64,000 nucleotides of DNA from positions 2,170,001 through 2,234,000 of the forward strand of contig NZ_CP011144.1 of the NCBI RefSeq assembly GCF_000972865.1, written 5' to 3'. Below, piece by piece: positions 1 to 9,488 of this stretch (positions are counted from its first letter, which is position 1; each line of letters begins with the position of its first letter). The notes beneath the pieces were generated by a model. That model saw only the letters and a program-made list of their open reading frames with translations. It had not been told where the DNA came from and searched no databases. The position numbers and the translations under genes are program-made. The DNA comes from Pseudoxanthomonas suwonensis (GTDB lineage Bacteria > Pseudomonadota > Gammaproteobacteria > Xanthomonadales > Xanthomonadaceae).

Positions 1-1393
1 CCGGGTCGAACAGGCCCGAGTCCGACAGCGCCGGCAGCAGCAGGGTGTAGATCCAGGTGGCGAAGCCGGCCACCAGGCCCAGCTCCACGCCGCGGCGGCT
101 GGCGCCACGCCAGTACAGGCCGCCGATCAGGCCCGGCGCGAACTGCGCCACCGCGGCGAAGGCCATCAGCCCGTAGGCGGCCAGGGTGGTGTCGCCGCCG
201 ATCCAGCGGTAGTAGGCATAGGCGCACAGCGCCAGCACCAGGATCGCCCCGCGGCGCACCCACAGCACCATCGAGGCCACGTCGGCGGCCGCATGCCGTT
301 CGCCCCAGCCGCGGCGCAGCAGCAGCGGCATCACCAGGTCGTTGCTGACCATGGTCGCCAACGCGATGCTGGCCACGATCACCATGCCGGTGGCCGCCGA
401 GAAGCCTCCGACGTAGGCCGCCAGCGCCAGTGCGTCGCGGCCCTCGGCCAGCGGCAGCGCCAGCACGAAGGTGTCGCTGGCCACGCTGCCGTTGCTGCCG
501 AACAGGGCCACGCCGGCGCTGGCAATGGGCACCACCATCAGCGAGATCACCATCAGGTAGCCGCCGAACATCCAGCGCGCCTTGCGGATGTCGGCCACAT
601 CGCCGCATTCGACCACCGCCACCTGGAACTGCCGCGGCAGGCAGACGATGGCCAGGAAGCCGAGCAGGGTCTGGGCGATGAAGCCCACCGGCGGCGCCTC
701 GTGGAACAGCGTGCGCGCCGATTCGGCGATCCGGATCTGGTGGCCGCCCAGCCAGGTCCAGGCGAACACGCCCACCGCCACCATCGCCACCAGCTTGATC
801 AGCGACTCCAGGGCGATGGCCAGCATCATGCCGTGGTGGTGTTCGGTGGCATCGACCTGGCGGGTGCCGAACAGCGCGGCGAACAGCGCCATCAGCAGTG
901 CCACGTACAGCGCCGGGTCGGCGCCGATCCCGACCTGCCCGGCATCCTGGCCGGACAGCACCGCCAGGCTCATCGCCACCGCCTTGTACTGCAGCGCCAC
1001 GTACGGCACCACGCCGACCAGCGCGATGATCGTGACCAGCGCGGCCAGCCGCCGCGAGCGGCCGTAGCGGGCGGAGATGAAGTCGGCGATGGAGACGGTG
1101 TTCTGGCTGCGCGCGATCAGCGCCAGCCGCTCGATGATCCGCCAGCCGAACAGCAGCAGCAGCAGCGGACCGAGATAGATCGGCAGGTAGCCGATGCCGT
1201 TGCGCACGGCGCTGCCGACCGCGCCGTAGAACGTCCACGACGAGCAGTACACCGCCAGCGCCAGGCTGTAGACCACCGGCCGCAGCCAGGGCCGGTTGGG
1301 ATACATCGGGCGACGGTCGCCCCACCACGCCACCGTGAACAGCAGCGCGGAGTAGCCGACCGACACCAGCAGCAGGATCCAGCTCGGGACCAA
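1..1393 (-). CDS. Sodium:solute symporter-like N-terminal domain of a CbrA/NahK-type sensor histidine kinase (partial)
   Basis: The visible 464 residues are the N-terminal half of a protein that runs off the left edge of the window. They form a string of hydrophobic helices typical of the SSS (PutP-like) fold and resemble the membrane part of CbrA- and NahK/ErcS-type sensors, where a symporter domain precedes PAS and histidine-kinase modules. Recognisable stretches are YCSSWTFYGAVG and TVSIADFISARYG. The start is taken as TTG at 1393: an in-frame TGA lies just upstream and GAGGGAGGG stands about 5-8 nt before it. The kinase part is not in the window, so a plain transporter cannot be excluded. 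It is transcribed divergently from the sugar-phosphorylase operon with 171 bp between the starts, which makes a nutrient-sensing link possible but unproven. Confidence 0.72.
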   Translation of the reverse strand, partial: MVPSWILLLVSVGYSALLFTVAWWGDRRPMYPNRPWLRPVVYSLALAVYCSSWTFYGAVGSAVRNGIGYLPIYLGPLLLLLFGWRIIERLALIARSQNTVSIADFISARYGRSRRLAALVTIIALVGVVPYVALQYKAVAMSLAVLSGQDAGQVGIGADPALYVALLMALFAALFGTRQVDATEHHHGMMLAIALESLIKLVAMVAVGVFAWTWLGGHQIRIAESARTLFHEAPPVGFIAQTLLGFLAIVCLPRQFQVAVVECGDVADIRKARWMFGGYLMVISLMVVPIASAGVALFGSNGSVASDTFVLALPLAEGRDALALAAYVGGFSAATGMVIVASIALATMVSNDLVMPLLLRRGWGERHAAADVASMVLWVRRGAILVLALCAYAYYRWIGGDTTLAAYGLMAFAAVAQFAPGLIGGLYWRGASRRGVELGLVAGFATWIYTLLLPALSDSGLFDP

Positions 1394-1486
1394 GGTGGCC
1401 CTCCCTCACCTTGAGCCTGCGAGTGTACTGCGGCGCATGGTGGAAACACCGGCGGGCTTGCCTGCGCAGCGCTGTCCCGGCAAGCT

Positions 1487-1500
1487 CGACAACGCTGTCA
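1487..1500. promoter_or_regulatory. LacI-type operator upstream of the cellobionate operon
   Basis: The 14-mer CGACAACGCTGTCA is an imperfect palindrome with a central CG, the layout of LacI-family operators. It differs by one base from TGACAACGCTGTCA, present in front of both TonB receptor genes at 38838 and 42006. It ends 64 bp before the ATG of the transporter gene. A second, weaker match (CAGCGCTGTCC, near 1469-1479) lies just upstream. The regulator is not encoded in the window. Confidence 0.6.
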
Positions 1501-1564
1501 ACCAGGCGTGGCGCCAGGTGGGGCCCGCTGGCCGTGCCGGACCGCGCCACTTCGGGGGCGAGGC

Positions 1565-2959
1565 ATGCAGCAGGACCAGGACGCACCGGCCGGCCATCCG
1601 CGCGCACGCGGCGACACCGCGCGCCTGCCGCTGCGCGAGAAGATCGGCTACGGCATCGGTGACTTCGGCTTCAACCTCTACTGGGCCAACATCTCGGCCT
1701 TCCTGCTGATCTTCTACACCGACGTGATGGGCCTGGCCGCGGCCGCGGTCGGCACCATGATGCTGGTCACCAAGCTGGTCGATGCGGTCACCGATCCGCT
1801 GATGGGCGCGATCGCCGACCGCACCCGCAGCCGCTGGGGCCGGTTCCGACCGTACCTGCTGTTCGGCGCGCTGCCGCTGGCTGTCACCGGCGTGCTCACC
1901 TGGACCGTGCCGGACCTGGACGGTGGCGGCAAGCTGCTATGGGCCTATGCCACCTTCACCCTGATGATGCTGGCCTACACCGTGCTCAGCATGCCGTACT
2001 CGGCGCTGTCGGGCGTGATCACCGCCGACAGCCAGCAACGCACCACCCTGATCAGCTTCCGCTTCATCGCCGCGTTCGCCGGCACCACCGTGGTCAACTG
2101 GCTGACCCTGGACCTGGTGCGCTGGCTCGGCCGCGGCGACGAGCCGCTGGGCTGGCAGCTGACCCTGGGACTGTACGGCGTGGTCGCGATGGCCTGCTTC
2201 GTCGCGGTGTTCCTGGCCACCCGCGAACGGATCGAGCCGCCGCCGCAGCAGCGCAGCGCGGTGCGCCAGGACCTGGCCGACCTGCTGGGCAACAAGCCCT
2301 GGCTGGTGCTGTTCGCGCTGGCGCTGATCATCATGGTCACGATCGTGATGCGCAGCGGCACCCTGGTGTACTACCTCAAGTACCACGTGGTCCGTCCGGA
2401 ACTGACCGGGGTGTTCCTCGGCAGCTATTCGGTGGCGCTGGCGGTGGGCGCGGCGTCGACCCCGCTGCTGACCCGCTACGTGGACAAGAAGCGGCTGCTG
2501 ATGTGGCTGATGGCCGGCGTCGGCGTGCTCAGCTGCGCGATGTACTTCGTGCCGAAGGACGCGGTGTGGACCATGTTCGCGCTGAACACCTTCATCGGCC
2601 TGCTGCTGGGGCCGAAGTCGCCGCTGGCGTTCTCGATGTACGCCGACTGCGCCGACTACACCGAATGGAAGACCGGCCGCCGCGCCACCGCGATGACCTT
2701 CGCCGCGGCGACTTTCTCGCAGAAGCTGGGCGGCGCGCTGGCCTCGGCGGCGATCGCCTGGATGCTGGCGGCGATGGGCTACGTCGCCAACCAGGCCCAG
2801 TCCGACGCCTCGCGGCTGGGCATCGTCCTGCTGCTGACCGTGATCCCCGGTGCGGTGGCGCTGCTGGCCGCGTGGGTGATGCGCTTCTACCCGCTGGACG
2901 ATCCGGCGCTGGCGCGGGTGCAGGCCGAGTTGCAGGCGCGGCGGGAGGCGCTGGCGTGA
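1565..2959 (+). CDS. GPH-family (MelB-like) sugar:cation symporter, probable cellobionate/oligosaccharide importer
   Basis: A 464-residue, twelve-helix inner-membrane transporter of the glycoside-pentoside-hexuronide:cation symporter family. Family marks are the N-terminal [17 protein letters not shown], the loop [21 protein letters not shown] after the second helix, and [16 protein letters not shown] in the second half. The reading frame is open further upstream to 1508, but the ATG at 1565 is preferred because GGGGGCGAGG precedes it and the leader before it is not protein-like. It is the first gene of a three-gene operon. Its stop overlaps the GTG start of the phosphorylase gene (GTGA), implying translational coupling. 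The substrate is inferred from the next two genes: a beta-1,4-linked disaccharide acid such as cellobionate, or cellobiose. Confidence 0.85.
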   Translation: MQQDQDAPAGHPRARGDTARLPLREKIGYGIGDFGFNLYWANISAFLLIFYTDVMGLAAAAVGTMMLVTKLVDAVTDPLMGAIADRTRSRWGRFRPYLLFGALPLAVTGVLTWTVPDLDGGGKLLWAYATFTLMMLAYTVLSMPYSALSGVITADSQQRTTLISFRFIAAFAGTTVVNWLTLDLVRWLGRGDEPLGWQLTLGLYGVVAMACFVAVFLATRERIEPPPQQRSAVRQDLADLLGNKPWLVLFALALIIMVTIVMRSGTLVYYLKYHVVRPELTGVFLGSYSVALAVGAASTPLLTRYVDKKRLLMWLMAGVGVLSCAMYFVPKDAVWTMFALNTFIGLLLGPKSPLAFSMYADCADYTEWKTGRRATAMTFAAATFSQKLGGALASAAIAWMLAAMGYVANQAQSDASRLGIVLLLTVIPGAVALLAAWVMRFYPLDDPALARVQAELQARREALA

Positions 2960-5370
2960 GCGTTTCGCCGTGCCGCTTCGACGAAGACGGGCGGCGCGTG
3001 GTGCTGGCCAGCCCGACCGCGATGCCGCAGGCGTGCACCTTCCTGTGGAACCGGCGCATGCTGCTGCAGCTCAACTGCCGCGGCTACGCCACCGCGCAGT
3101 TCATGCAGCCGGAGCCGGCCAAGTACGCGCACGCGCCGGTGCTGGAGGCGAAGACCTTCATGCAGCCGGAGCAGCCGTACTACGCGCACCACCCCGGCCG
3201 CTTCTGCTACGTGAAGGACGAGGACAGCGGCCTGCTGTTCTCCGCGCCGCACGCGCCGGTGAACCGCCCGCCGGATGCGTTCGTCTTCTCCGCCGGCCTG
3301 GGCGACGTGGCCTGGACGGTGCGTTGCGACGGCATCGAGGTGGAACTGGGCGTGGCGTTGCCGCCGGACGAGGTGGCCGAACTGTGGACCCTGCGCGTGC
3401 GCAACCGTTCCGGCCGGCCGCGCCGGATCAGCCTGTATCCGTATTTTCCGGTCGGCTACATGTCGTGGATGAACCAGTCCGGCGGGTACCGCGCGGACCT
3501 GGGCGGGATCGTCTGCGCCAGCGTCACGCCCTACCAGAAGGTGCAGGACTACTTCCGCAATCGCGAGTTCAAGGACCGCACCATGCTGCTGCACGAGCGC
3601 GCGCCCGATGCCTGGGAGGCGAACCAGGCCGCGTTCGAGGGCGAGGGCGGCCTGCATGCGCCCGATGCGATCGTGCGCCGCGAGCGGCTGGCCGGCGGCG
3701 ATGCGCTGTACGAGACCCCGGCGGCGGTGCTGCAGTACCGGCTGGCGCTGCCGGCCGACGGCGTCGAGGAATACCGCTTCCTGTTCGGCCCGGCGCGCGA
3801 CGATGCGGAGGTCGCCGCGTTGCGCGCGCGCCACCTGTCGGCGGACGGCTTCGCCGATGCCGGCGCCGTGTACGCGTCGTACCTGGAGCAAGGACACGGC
3901 TGCCTGCACATCGAAACACCGGATCCATGGCTGGATGCCTTCGCCAACCACTGGCTGCCACGGCAGGTCTACTACCACGGCGACAGCAACCGCCTGACCA
4001 CCGATCCGCAGACCCGCAACTACCTGCAGGACCACATGGGCATGGCCTACCTGCGGCCGGCGACGGCGCGCGCGGCGTTCCTGCACGCGCTGTCGCAGCA
4101 GGAGCCGAGCGGGGCGATGCCCGACGGCATCCTGCTGGCCGAGGGCGCCGAGCTGAAGTACATCAACCAGGTGCCGCACACCGACCATTGCGTGTGGCTG
4201 CCGCTGTGCCTGCAGGCCTACCTGGACGAGACCGGCGACGACGCGCTGCTGGCGGAAACCGTGCTCGACCGCGAGGGCTGCGGCGCCAGCGTGGCCGAGC
4301 GCATCGACCGGGCCATGCACTGGCTGCTGGCACAGCGCGATGCGCGCGGTCTCAGTTTCATCGCCCAGGGCGACTGGTGCGATCCGATGAACATGGTCGG
4401 CTGGAGGGGGCGCGGCGTGTCCGGCTGGCTGTCGCTGGCCAGCGCGCATGCGCTGCGGCTGTGGGCCGGCATCTGCGCTCGCAGCGGCCGCGCCGCGCAG
4501 GCGGCCGCGTTCGACGAGGGTGCCGCGGCGTTCAATGCCGCGGTCAACGCGCACCTGTGGGACGGTGACTGGTACGGCCGTGGCATCACCGACGACGGCG
4601 TGGCCTTCGGCGTGCGCGCCGACGCCGAGGGCCGCATCTACCTCAACCCGCAGAGCTGGGCGATGCTCAGCGGCGCGGCCGACGCCGGCAGGTGCGCACG
4701 CCTGCTCGACGCGGTCGACGCGCACCTGGTCTCGCCCTGGGGCGTGGCCATGCTCGATCCGCCCTACACCGGCATGCGCGAGGACGTGGGCCGGCTGACC
4801 CAGAAGTTCCCCGGTTCGGCCGAGAACGGCGCGGTCTACAACCACGCCGCGGCGTTCTACCTGCACAGCCTCTACCACGTCGGCGAGAACGACCGCGCCT
4901 GGCGCGTGCTGCGGGCGATGCTGGCCGGACCGGAGGCGGAGGACTGCCTGCAGCGCGGCCAGCTGCCGACCTTCGTGCCCAACTACTACCGCGGAGCCTG
5001 GCGGCTGCATCCGCGCACCGCCGGGCGTTCCAGCCAGCTGTTCAACACCGGCACGGCGGCATGGCTGTACCGCTGCCTGGTCGAGCAGCTGTTCGGACTG
5101 CGCGGCGACGGCGACGCGCTGCGCATCGTCCCGCAGCTGCCTTCGCACTGGCCGCGCGCGCGCGCTTGGCGGCGTTTCCGCGGCGCGGAGTTCGAGCTGG
5201 AGATCGAGCGCGTGGAAGGCGTGCGCGGGCGCCGTATCACGGTGGACGGCGAACCGCTGCAGGGCGATGCGCTGGCCGCGGTCGAGGCGGGACGGCGCTA
5301 TCACGTCCGCGTGGAACTGCCGCCTGCCGTGGCCTCGGCGGAAGGCACCGCCGGAGTATCGCCCGCGTGA
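2956..5370 (+). CDS. GH94 phosphorylase, probable cellobionic acid phosphorylase
   Basis: An 804-residue cytoplasmic enzyme of glycoside hydrolase family 94, which breaks beta-glucosides with phosphate to give alpha-glucose-1-phosphate. The general acid is expected at D473 or D476 in the motif GDWCDPMN; phosphate-binding blocks [10 protein letters not shown] and [11 protein letters not shown] are present. The stretch GRLTQK puts an Arg (613) and a Lys (617) four residues apart, the spacing recalled for the Arg and Lys that hold the carboxylate of cellobionate in cellobionic acid phosphorylase. Cellobiose phosphorylases are expected to lack the pair. The gluconokinase that follows fits, because this enzyme would release gluconate. 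The start is GTG at 2956, overlapping the previous stop. Cellobiose phosphorylase is the main alternative; family is certain, substrate probable. Confidence 0.85.
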   Translation: MSVSPCRFDEDGRRVVLASPTAMPQACTFLWNRRMLLQLNCRGYATAQFMQPEPAKYAHAPVLEAKTFMQPEQPYYAHHPGRFCYVKDEDSGLLFSAPHAPVNRPPDAFVFSAGLGDVAWTVRCDGIEVELGVALPPDEVAELWTLRVRNRSGRPRRISLYPYFPVGYMSWMNQSGGYRADLGGIVCASVTPYQKVQDYFRNREFKDRTMLLHERAPDAWEANQAAFEGEGGLHAPDAIVRRERLAGGDALYETPAAVLQYRLALPADGVEEYRFLFGPARDDAEVAALRARHLSADGFADAGAVYASYLEQGHGCLHIETPDPWLDAFANHWLPRQVYYHGDSNRLTTDPQTRNYLQDHMGMAYLRPATARAAFLHALSQQEPSGAMPDGILLAEGAELKYINQVPHTDHCVWLPLCLQAYLDETGDDALLAETVLDREGCGASVAERIDRAMHWLLAQRDARGLSFIAQGDWCDPMNMVGWRGRGVSGWLSLASAHALRLWAGICARSGRAAQAAAFDEGAAAFNAAVNAHLWDGDWYGRGITDDGVAFGVRADAEGRIYLNPQSWAMLSGAADAGRCARLLDAVDAHLVSPWGVAMLDPPYTGMREDVGRLTQKFPGSAENGAVYNHAAAFYLHSLYHVGENDRAWRVLRAMLAGPEAEDCLQRGQLPTFVPNYYRGAWRLHPRTAGRSSQLFNTGTAAWLYRCLVEQLFGLRGDGDALRIVPQLPSHWPRARAWRRFRGAEFELEIERVEGVRGRRITVDGEPLQGDALAAVEAGRRYHVRVELPPAVASAEGTAGVSPA

Positions 5371-5894
5371 GCGCCAGCGGCGGGGTCGCGCGCGTGGCCG
5401 TGGCGATGGGCGTGTCCGGCAGCGGCAAGACCACGCTGGCGCGCGCGCTGGCCGAGGCCTGGCCGGCCACCTTCCTGGATGCCGACGATTTCCACAGCGA
5501 GGAAGCGCGCGCACACATGGCCAATGGCCAGCCGCTGACCGATGCGATGCGGCAGCCCTGGGTCGAGCGCCTCGCACTCGAGCTGCGGCGGCGCGTGGAC
5601 GCCGGCGAGCGCGTCGCCCTAGCCTTCTCCGGCCTGCGCCGGCACCACCGCGACATGCTGCGTGGTACCGGCCTGCCGCTGCGGTTCCTGTTCCTGGAGG
5701 GCGATGCACCGCTGATCGCCGGCCGCATGCGCGCGCGCAGTGGCCACTACATGCCGGTGTCGCTGCTGGACAGCCAGTTCGCGACGCTGGAGGACCCGCG
5801 CGGCGAGCCGGACGTGGTCGCGCTGCCGGTCGACCTGGCGCCGGAGGCGCAGCTGCGGCAAGCCCTGGCCGCGTTGGGGCACACGCTCTTGTAG
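5367..5894 (+). CDS. gntK: Gluconokinase
   Basis: A 175-residue thermoresistant-type gluconokinase that phosphorylates D-gluconate with ATP to 6-phosphogluconate, feeding the Entner-Doudoroff and pentose phosphate routes. The P-loop GVSGSGKTT is near residue 16, and DADDFHS and the C-terminal [13 protein letters not shown] are family signatures; length is normal for the family. It starts with GTG overlapping the stop of the phosphorylase gene (GTGA), so it is the third translationally coupled member of the operon. This supports gluconate as a product of the upstream phosphorylase. Its stop codon TAG (5892-5894) is supplied by the GTAG terminus of a repeat that follows immediately, so the last residues LL come from the junction with that repeat. 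Confidence 0.92.
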   Translation: MSASGGVARVAVAMGVSGSGKTTLARALAEAWPATFLDADDFHSEEARAHMANGQPLTDAMRQPWVERLALELRRRVDAGERVALAFSGLRRHHRDMLRGTGLPLRFLFLEGDAPLIAGRMRARSGHYMPVSLLDSQFATLEDPRGEPDVVALPVDLAPEAQLRQALAALGHTLL

Positions 5895-6344
5895 GAGCCC
5901 AGCTTGCTGGCGACCCGGGAGTCGGGAACGCGAGGGCGTCGCCTGTGCCGACGGCGTCGGGTCGCCGGCTGAACCCGGCTCCTACAACGGCCGCGCCGCC
6001 GCCGCTCTTCTGTAGGAGCTGACTTCAGTCGGCGACACGGGCGTCGGGGTCATGAGGAAGTCGCCTGTGCCGACGTCGCCGGGTCGCGGGCAAGCCCGGC
6101 TCCTGCAGCCGTTGCGGCACACGCCCTAGTAGGAGCCCAGCTTGCTGGCGACCCGGGCGTCGGGAACGCGAGGGCGTCGCCCGGGCCGGCGGCGTCGGGT
6201 CGCCGGCTGAACCCGGCTCCTACCACGGCCGCGCCGCCGCCGCTCTTCTGTAGGAGCTGACTTCAGTCGGCGACACGGGCGTCGGAATCATGAGGAAGTC
6301 GCCTGCGCCGACGTCGCCGGGTCGCAGGCAAGCCCGGCTCCTAC
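5891..6344. repeat. Four GTAG-ended 95-bp palindromic repeats in a 238-bp tandem duplication
   Basis: Four elements at 5891-5985, 6012-6106, 6129-6223 and 6250-6344 are each exactly 95 bp. Each starts GTAGGAGC and ends GCTCCTAC, or GCTCCTGC in the second. The first pair with its 26-bp spacer is repeated as the second pair, giving a 238-bp tandem unit. Each arm folds into a small hairpin: GCCCAGCTTGCTGGC in elements 1 and 3, GCTGACTTCAGTCGGC in 2 and 4. These look like REP/BIME elements of the Stenotrophomonas GTAG (SMAG) type. They fill the whole space between the two convergent genes, and both genes' stop codons lie in the repeat ends. Confidence 0.85.
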
Positions 6345-7732
6345 AACTGCGACGCGCCGGATCCGTTGCCGAGCCAGTCGCGCGCGATCGCCTCCGCCTG
6401 CACCCGCAGCTCCGGTACGGCGATGCTCTCCCAGGCCTCGCCCACGCGCAGGCTGCCGATCACGCGCAGGTCGTCCCGGTTCCGGCCGCCGGCACCGGCC
6501 AGCCGGCCTTCGCGGTCGGTGGCCAGGCCGATGCCGTGCGTGCCGGGGCAGGCGTGGCCGTCGCCGAGCAGCTGTTCGAGCAGGGGATTGCGCATGGCCT
6601 GCACGCGCATTTCCAGGCCGGTGGCATTGACCACGTGGTCCACGTCCAGCACCAGGGTGCGGTGGTCTCGGGTGTGCGCGGTGAGCTGCACGCAGCGCTG
6701 CCCGGCCACGGCCATGTCCAGCCGCGCGCGGTGCACGCGCAGGCGGCCGTCGTCGCGCAGCTCCTGCAGCACCGCATGCACCGCCGGCGCGATGCGATGG
6801 CGATGGATGTCCCAGTGGCGCGCGGCGTGGCGCAGGAAGCGGCGCTGCTCGCCGGCCGGCAGCGAGCGCCACAGCGCCTGCCCGTGCGGGCGCAGCCGTT
6901 CCATCACCGCCTGCCAGGGCAGGCCGCGCGCGGCGGCGTCGCGCATCTGCCGGCGCAGGCGCCGCAGGCGCGCGCGCGTTCCCAGCGCATGCAATTCGGC
7001 GGCGTCGAAGTCTTCGTCCACCGCGTGCGTGGTGGCGTGGGCCAGCGGCAGCAGGGCGTGGCGCGAGAGCACGTGGATGCGGCCGCGGTGGCCGTTCGCG
7101 GCCAGGGTGAGCACCGCATCGGCCATGCTCAGGCCGGTGCCGACGATGCACACTTCGGCGTCGGCACCGATCGAGGCGACCCCAGCATAGTCCCAGGCAT
7201 CGACCAGCCGCGGCCGGGCCAGCGCGCCCGAGCCACGCACCGGCAGCGGCCGCGGCGCGTTGCCGGTCGCCAGCAGCACGCGCCGCGCCCAGGCCTGGCC
7301 GTCGCGCCATTCCAGGCGCCAGCCCTCGCCGTCGTGCTGCAGGCCGGTGATCCGGTGCGGCAGGGTTTCCAGCTGCGCCATGCTGGCCTGCCGCGCCTGC
7401 TCCAGGCGCTCGCGCAGGTAGGTGCCGTAGTCGCGGCGCTGCGCGAAGCCGTGGGCCAGCGCCTGGCGCGAGGCATCGGCATGCTCCGGGCGACCGGCGA
7501 ACCAGTCGAGGAAATCGTCGGGCCGGTCGGGAAAGGCGCTCATCCGGCCGGTGGGCACGTTGAGCAGGTGTTCGGCGCGGTCGGTGGCGTAGGCCACGCC
7601 TTCGGCCAGGCGCGGCGCCGGTTCGAACACGGCGATCCGCAACGGCGACCTGGCCTGGCGCAGGCACTGCATCGCCGCCAGGATGCCGGCGGCGCCGCCA
7701 CCGACGATGGCGATGTCGAAACGGGACTGCAT
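6341..7732 (-). CDS. FAD/NAD(P)-binding oxidoreductase
   Basis: A 463-residue flavoprotein with an N-terminal FAD-binding Rossmann motif (IAIVGGGAAGILAA, residues about 7-20) and a second dinucleotide motif (CIVGTGLSMADAV) in the middle. This matches the NAD_binding_9 group of FAD/NAD(P)-binding proteins. The stretch HLLNVPTGRMSAFPDRPDDFLDW is typical of the family. The substrate is unknown; relatives are annotated only as FAD-dependent oxidoreductases or hydroxylase-like proteins. The start is the ATG at 7732, supported by a -10 hexamer TAGAAT only 7 nt upstream, so the mRNA may be leaderless. The stop TAG is the terminal GTAG of the fourth repeat of the block to its left. It is convergent with gntK. 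Confidence 0.75.
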   Translation of the reverse strand: MQSRFDIAIVGGGAAGILAAMQCLRQARSPLRIAVFEPAPRLAEGVAYATDRAEHLLNVPTGRMSAFPDRPDDFLDWFAGRPEHADASRQALAHGFAQRRDYGTYLRERLEQARQASMAQLETLPHRITGLQHDGEGWRLEWRDGQAWARRVLLATGNAPRPLPVRGSGALARPRLVDAWDYAGVASIGADAEVCIVGTGLSMADAVLTLAANGHRGRIHVLSRHALLPLAHATTHAVDEDFDAAELHALGTRARLRRLRRQMRDAAARGLPWQAVMERLRPHGQALWRSLPAGEQRRFLRHAARHWDIHRHRIAPAVHAVLQELRDDGRLRVHRARLDMAVAGQRCVQLTAHTRDHRTLVLDVDHVVNATGLEMRVQAMRNPLLEQLLGDGHACPGTHGIGLATDREGRLAGAGGRNRDDLRVIGSLRVGEAWESIAVPELRVQAEAIARDWLGNGSGASQL

Positions 7733-7739
7733 GGCCGCG

Positions 7740-7745
7740 ATTCTA
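7740..7745 (-). promoter_or_regulatory. -10 hexamer predicting a leaderless transcript
   Basis: On the minus strand TAGAAT stands 7 nt before the ATG at 7732. Transcription from such a hexamer would start at or within a base of the start codon, leaving no Shine-Dalgarno leader. No convincing -35 box was seen. Confidence 0.45.
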
Positions 7746-7769
7746 CCCGGCCGCCCGTGGCCGGCGGGC

Positions 7770-9185
7770 CTACATGAACGAGTCGGCCAGCCGCGACAGG
7801 CCTTCCAGGCTGCGCTTCCACGACGGCCGCGCGCGCCACTGCTCGAGTGTGAGCATGTCCGAGTGGGCCAGGTAGTCGGCCTCGATCTCATGCATCCGCG
7901 CCACCACGCCGGCGTCGTAGCAGAGCAGGCCGATCTCGGCATTCAGCGCGAAGGAGCGGATGTCGAGGTTGATCGAGCTGACCAGCGCCACCGAATCGTC
8001 CACGCTCAGGTGTTTGGCGTGCATGAAATGCGGCCGGTACAGGGCGATCTTGACCCCGGCCCGCAGCAGTTCCTCGTAGTACGACTGCTGTGCCAGCCGC
8101 ACCACCGCCTTGTTGTTGGTCGCCGACAGCACCAGCTGCACGTCCACGCCCGACAGCGCGGCGATGCGCAGCGCGCTCATGGTCGAGTCGTCCGGCACGA
8201 AGTACGGCGTGGTCAGCACCAGCCGGTGCTGGGCCAGGTGGATCAGCGAGTTGACCGTCTCGCCGGCGTTGCCGAACGGGTAGGCCGGGCCGCTGGGCAG
8301 CAGCTGCGCGGCCACGTCGTCGCCGTGGACCGGGCGCACCGGCGACACCTCCAGCATCTGCCCGGTCTCCAGGTACCAGTCGCTGGCGAACACCGCCTCC
8401 ATGTGCGAGACGATCGGCCCGCGCGCGCGGACCACCAGCTCGCGGTTGGGATGGCCGGGCACGAACACCGCGTCGGCCAGGTTCTGCGAGCCGACGTAGC
8501 CGACGTGGTCGTCGATCACCGCGATCTTGCGATGGTTGCGCAGGTCCATGCGGCTGCTGCGGCGCCAGCGCAGGCCGCCGGGCATCATCCGGTGCAATTC
8601 GACGCCGGCCGTGCGCAGCCGCGCGCCGAAGCGCCGGTAGCCGCGCTTGGCGCCGACCGCGTCCAGCAGCACCCGGCAGCGCACGCCGCGGCCGGCCGCG
8701 CGCACCAGCGCGTCGGCGACCGCCGCGCCGACCGCGTCGTCGAACATCAGGTAGTAGAGCAGGTGCACGCGCTCGCGCGCGGCGTCGATGTCGGCGATCA
8801 GCGCGCGGATGGAGCCGTCGTAATCGTCGAGCAATTCGAGCGCGTTGCCGCGCACCGGCATGAAGTCGCCCATGCGCTCGACCAGCGGCACGGTCTCGGC
8901 GGCCGGGCCGGAGGACGGCGGCTGCCAGCGCAGCGCCCGCTGCGGCAGCTGGCCTTCGCGGATCGCCTGGGAAGCCTGGTCCTGGCGCCGCCGCCGCTGC
9001 CCGGACAGCCAGGGCTGGCCGACCAGCAGGTACAGCGGCAGGCCCAGCAGCGGCAGGAAGAACACCAGCAGCAGCCAGCTGCGGGCGGCGGCCGGGACCG
9101 AGCGGCTGGGGATCCACCACAGCGCGAACAGGCGGACGGTCCAGTCCAGGAGCAGGAGGGTGGTGCCCAGGGACCAGTAGGTCAT
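7770..9185 (-). CDS. Cardiolipin synthase (phospholipase D superfamily)
   Basis: A 471-residue membrane enzyme expected to condense two phosphatidylglycerol molecules into cardiolipin at the inner membrane. Two N-terminal hydrophobic segments (residues about 5-25 and 36-56) resemble the phospholipase-D nuclease N-terminal anchor. Two HKD motifs follow: HRKIAVIDD with its His at residue 218 and HAKHLSVDD with its His at 389, each with the expected downstream Ser/Asn context (GSQNLAD and SSINLDIRSFALNAE). Length fits ClsA-type enzymes. The frame is open upstream, but the proline-rich extension is unlikely and the ATG at 9185 (MTYWSLGTT) is chosen. It is followed closely by the flavoprotein gene, which appears to carry its own promoter. 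Confidence 0.88.
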   Translation of the reverse strand: MTYWSLGTTLLLLDWTVRLFALWWIPSRSVPAAARSWLLLVFFLPLLGLPLYLLVGQPWLSGQRRRRQDQASQAIREGQLPQRALRWQPPSSGPAAETVPLVERMGDFMPVRGNALELLDDYDGSIRALIADIDAARERVHLLYYLMFDDAVGAAVADALVRAAGRGVRCRVLLDAVGAKRGYRRFGARLRTAGVELHRMMPGGLRWRRSSRMDLRNHRKIAVIDDHVGYVGSQNLADAVFVPGHPNRELVVRARGPIVSHMEAVFASDWYLETGQMLEVSPVRPVHGDDVAAQLLPSGPAYPFGNAGETVNSLIHLAQHRLVLTTPYFVPDDSTMSALRIAALSGVDVQLVLSATNNKAVVRLAQQSYYEELLRAGVKIALYRPHFMHAKHLSVDDSVALVSSINLDIRSFALNAEIGLLCYDAGVVARMHEIEADYLAHSDMLTLEQWRARPSWKRSLEGLSRLADSFM

Positions 9186-9280
9186 TGGCGCGGCCTGGCC
9201 GGGAGGGGGTAGGGGGATTCTGCGGGGGTGGGGCGGGCAAGGCAAAAGCCTGTCGCGCGGGAGTGGATGACCTGCAACTC

Positions 9281-9444
9281 GTCATCCCCGCGCAGGCGGG
9301 GATCCAGTGACTTTGGAGTGTCGATCAGTAGCTGGGACGCTGGACTCTGCAAAGGGGTGTTTCGTAGAGCCAAGTGTAAAAAGCAGAAGCCCCGCTTGCG
9401 CGGGGCTTCTGAAGTCGCTGGATCCCCGCCTGCGCGGGGATGAC
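9281..9444. repeat. Perfect 27-bp inverted repeat pair bracketing the rpmG terminator
   Basis: The intergenic stretch 9186-9488 holds two exact inverted copies of a 27-bp sequence (9281-9307 and 9418-9444) containing the palindrome CCCCGCGCAGGCGGGG, 110 bp apart. This class of repeat is common in xanthomonad genomes. The enclosed DNA carries the L33 terminator. A separate hairpin, GCGTTCGCGC then GCGCGAACGC, lies near 9459-9480, just after the rpmG stop. No gene was recognised in this gap. Confidence 0.8.
9377..9412 (-). terminator. Rho-independent terminator of the rpmB-rpmG operon
   Basis: Read on the minus strand, AGAAGCCCCGC and GCGGGGCTTCT form a strong stem with a very small loop, followed by GC and a run of five T. 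It lies about 80-110 nt after the rpmG stop and is the only intrinsic terminator visible there. Confidence 0.8.
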
Positions 9445-9488
9445 GTTCCGGCAAAGGCGTTCGCGCTACGCGCGAACGCGCCGGAACG

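Noticed and set aside
1508..1564. N-terminal extension of the GPH transporter
   Set aside because: The extra 19 codons lack a ribosome-binding site and are not transporter-like, while the ATG at 1565 has a good upstream G-rich site.
2887..5709. Long open frame antisense to the GH94 phosphorylase gene
   Set aside because: Its residues match no family and are dominated by Arg, Ala, His and Gln. The plus strand has coupled starts, motifs and an operon structure.
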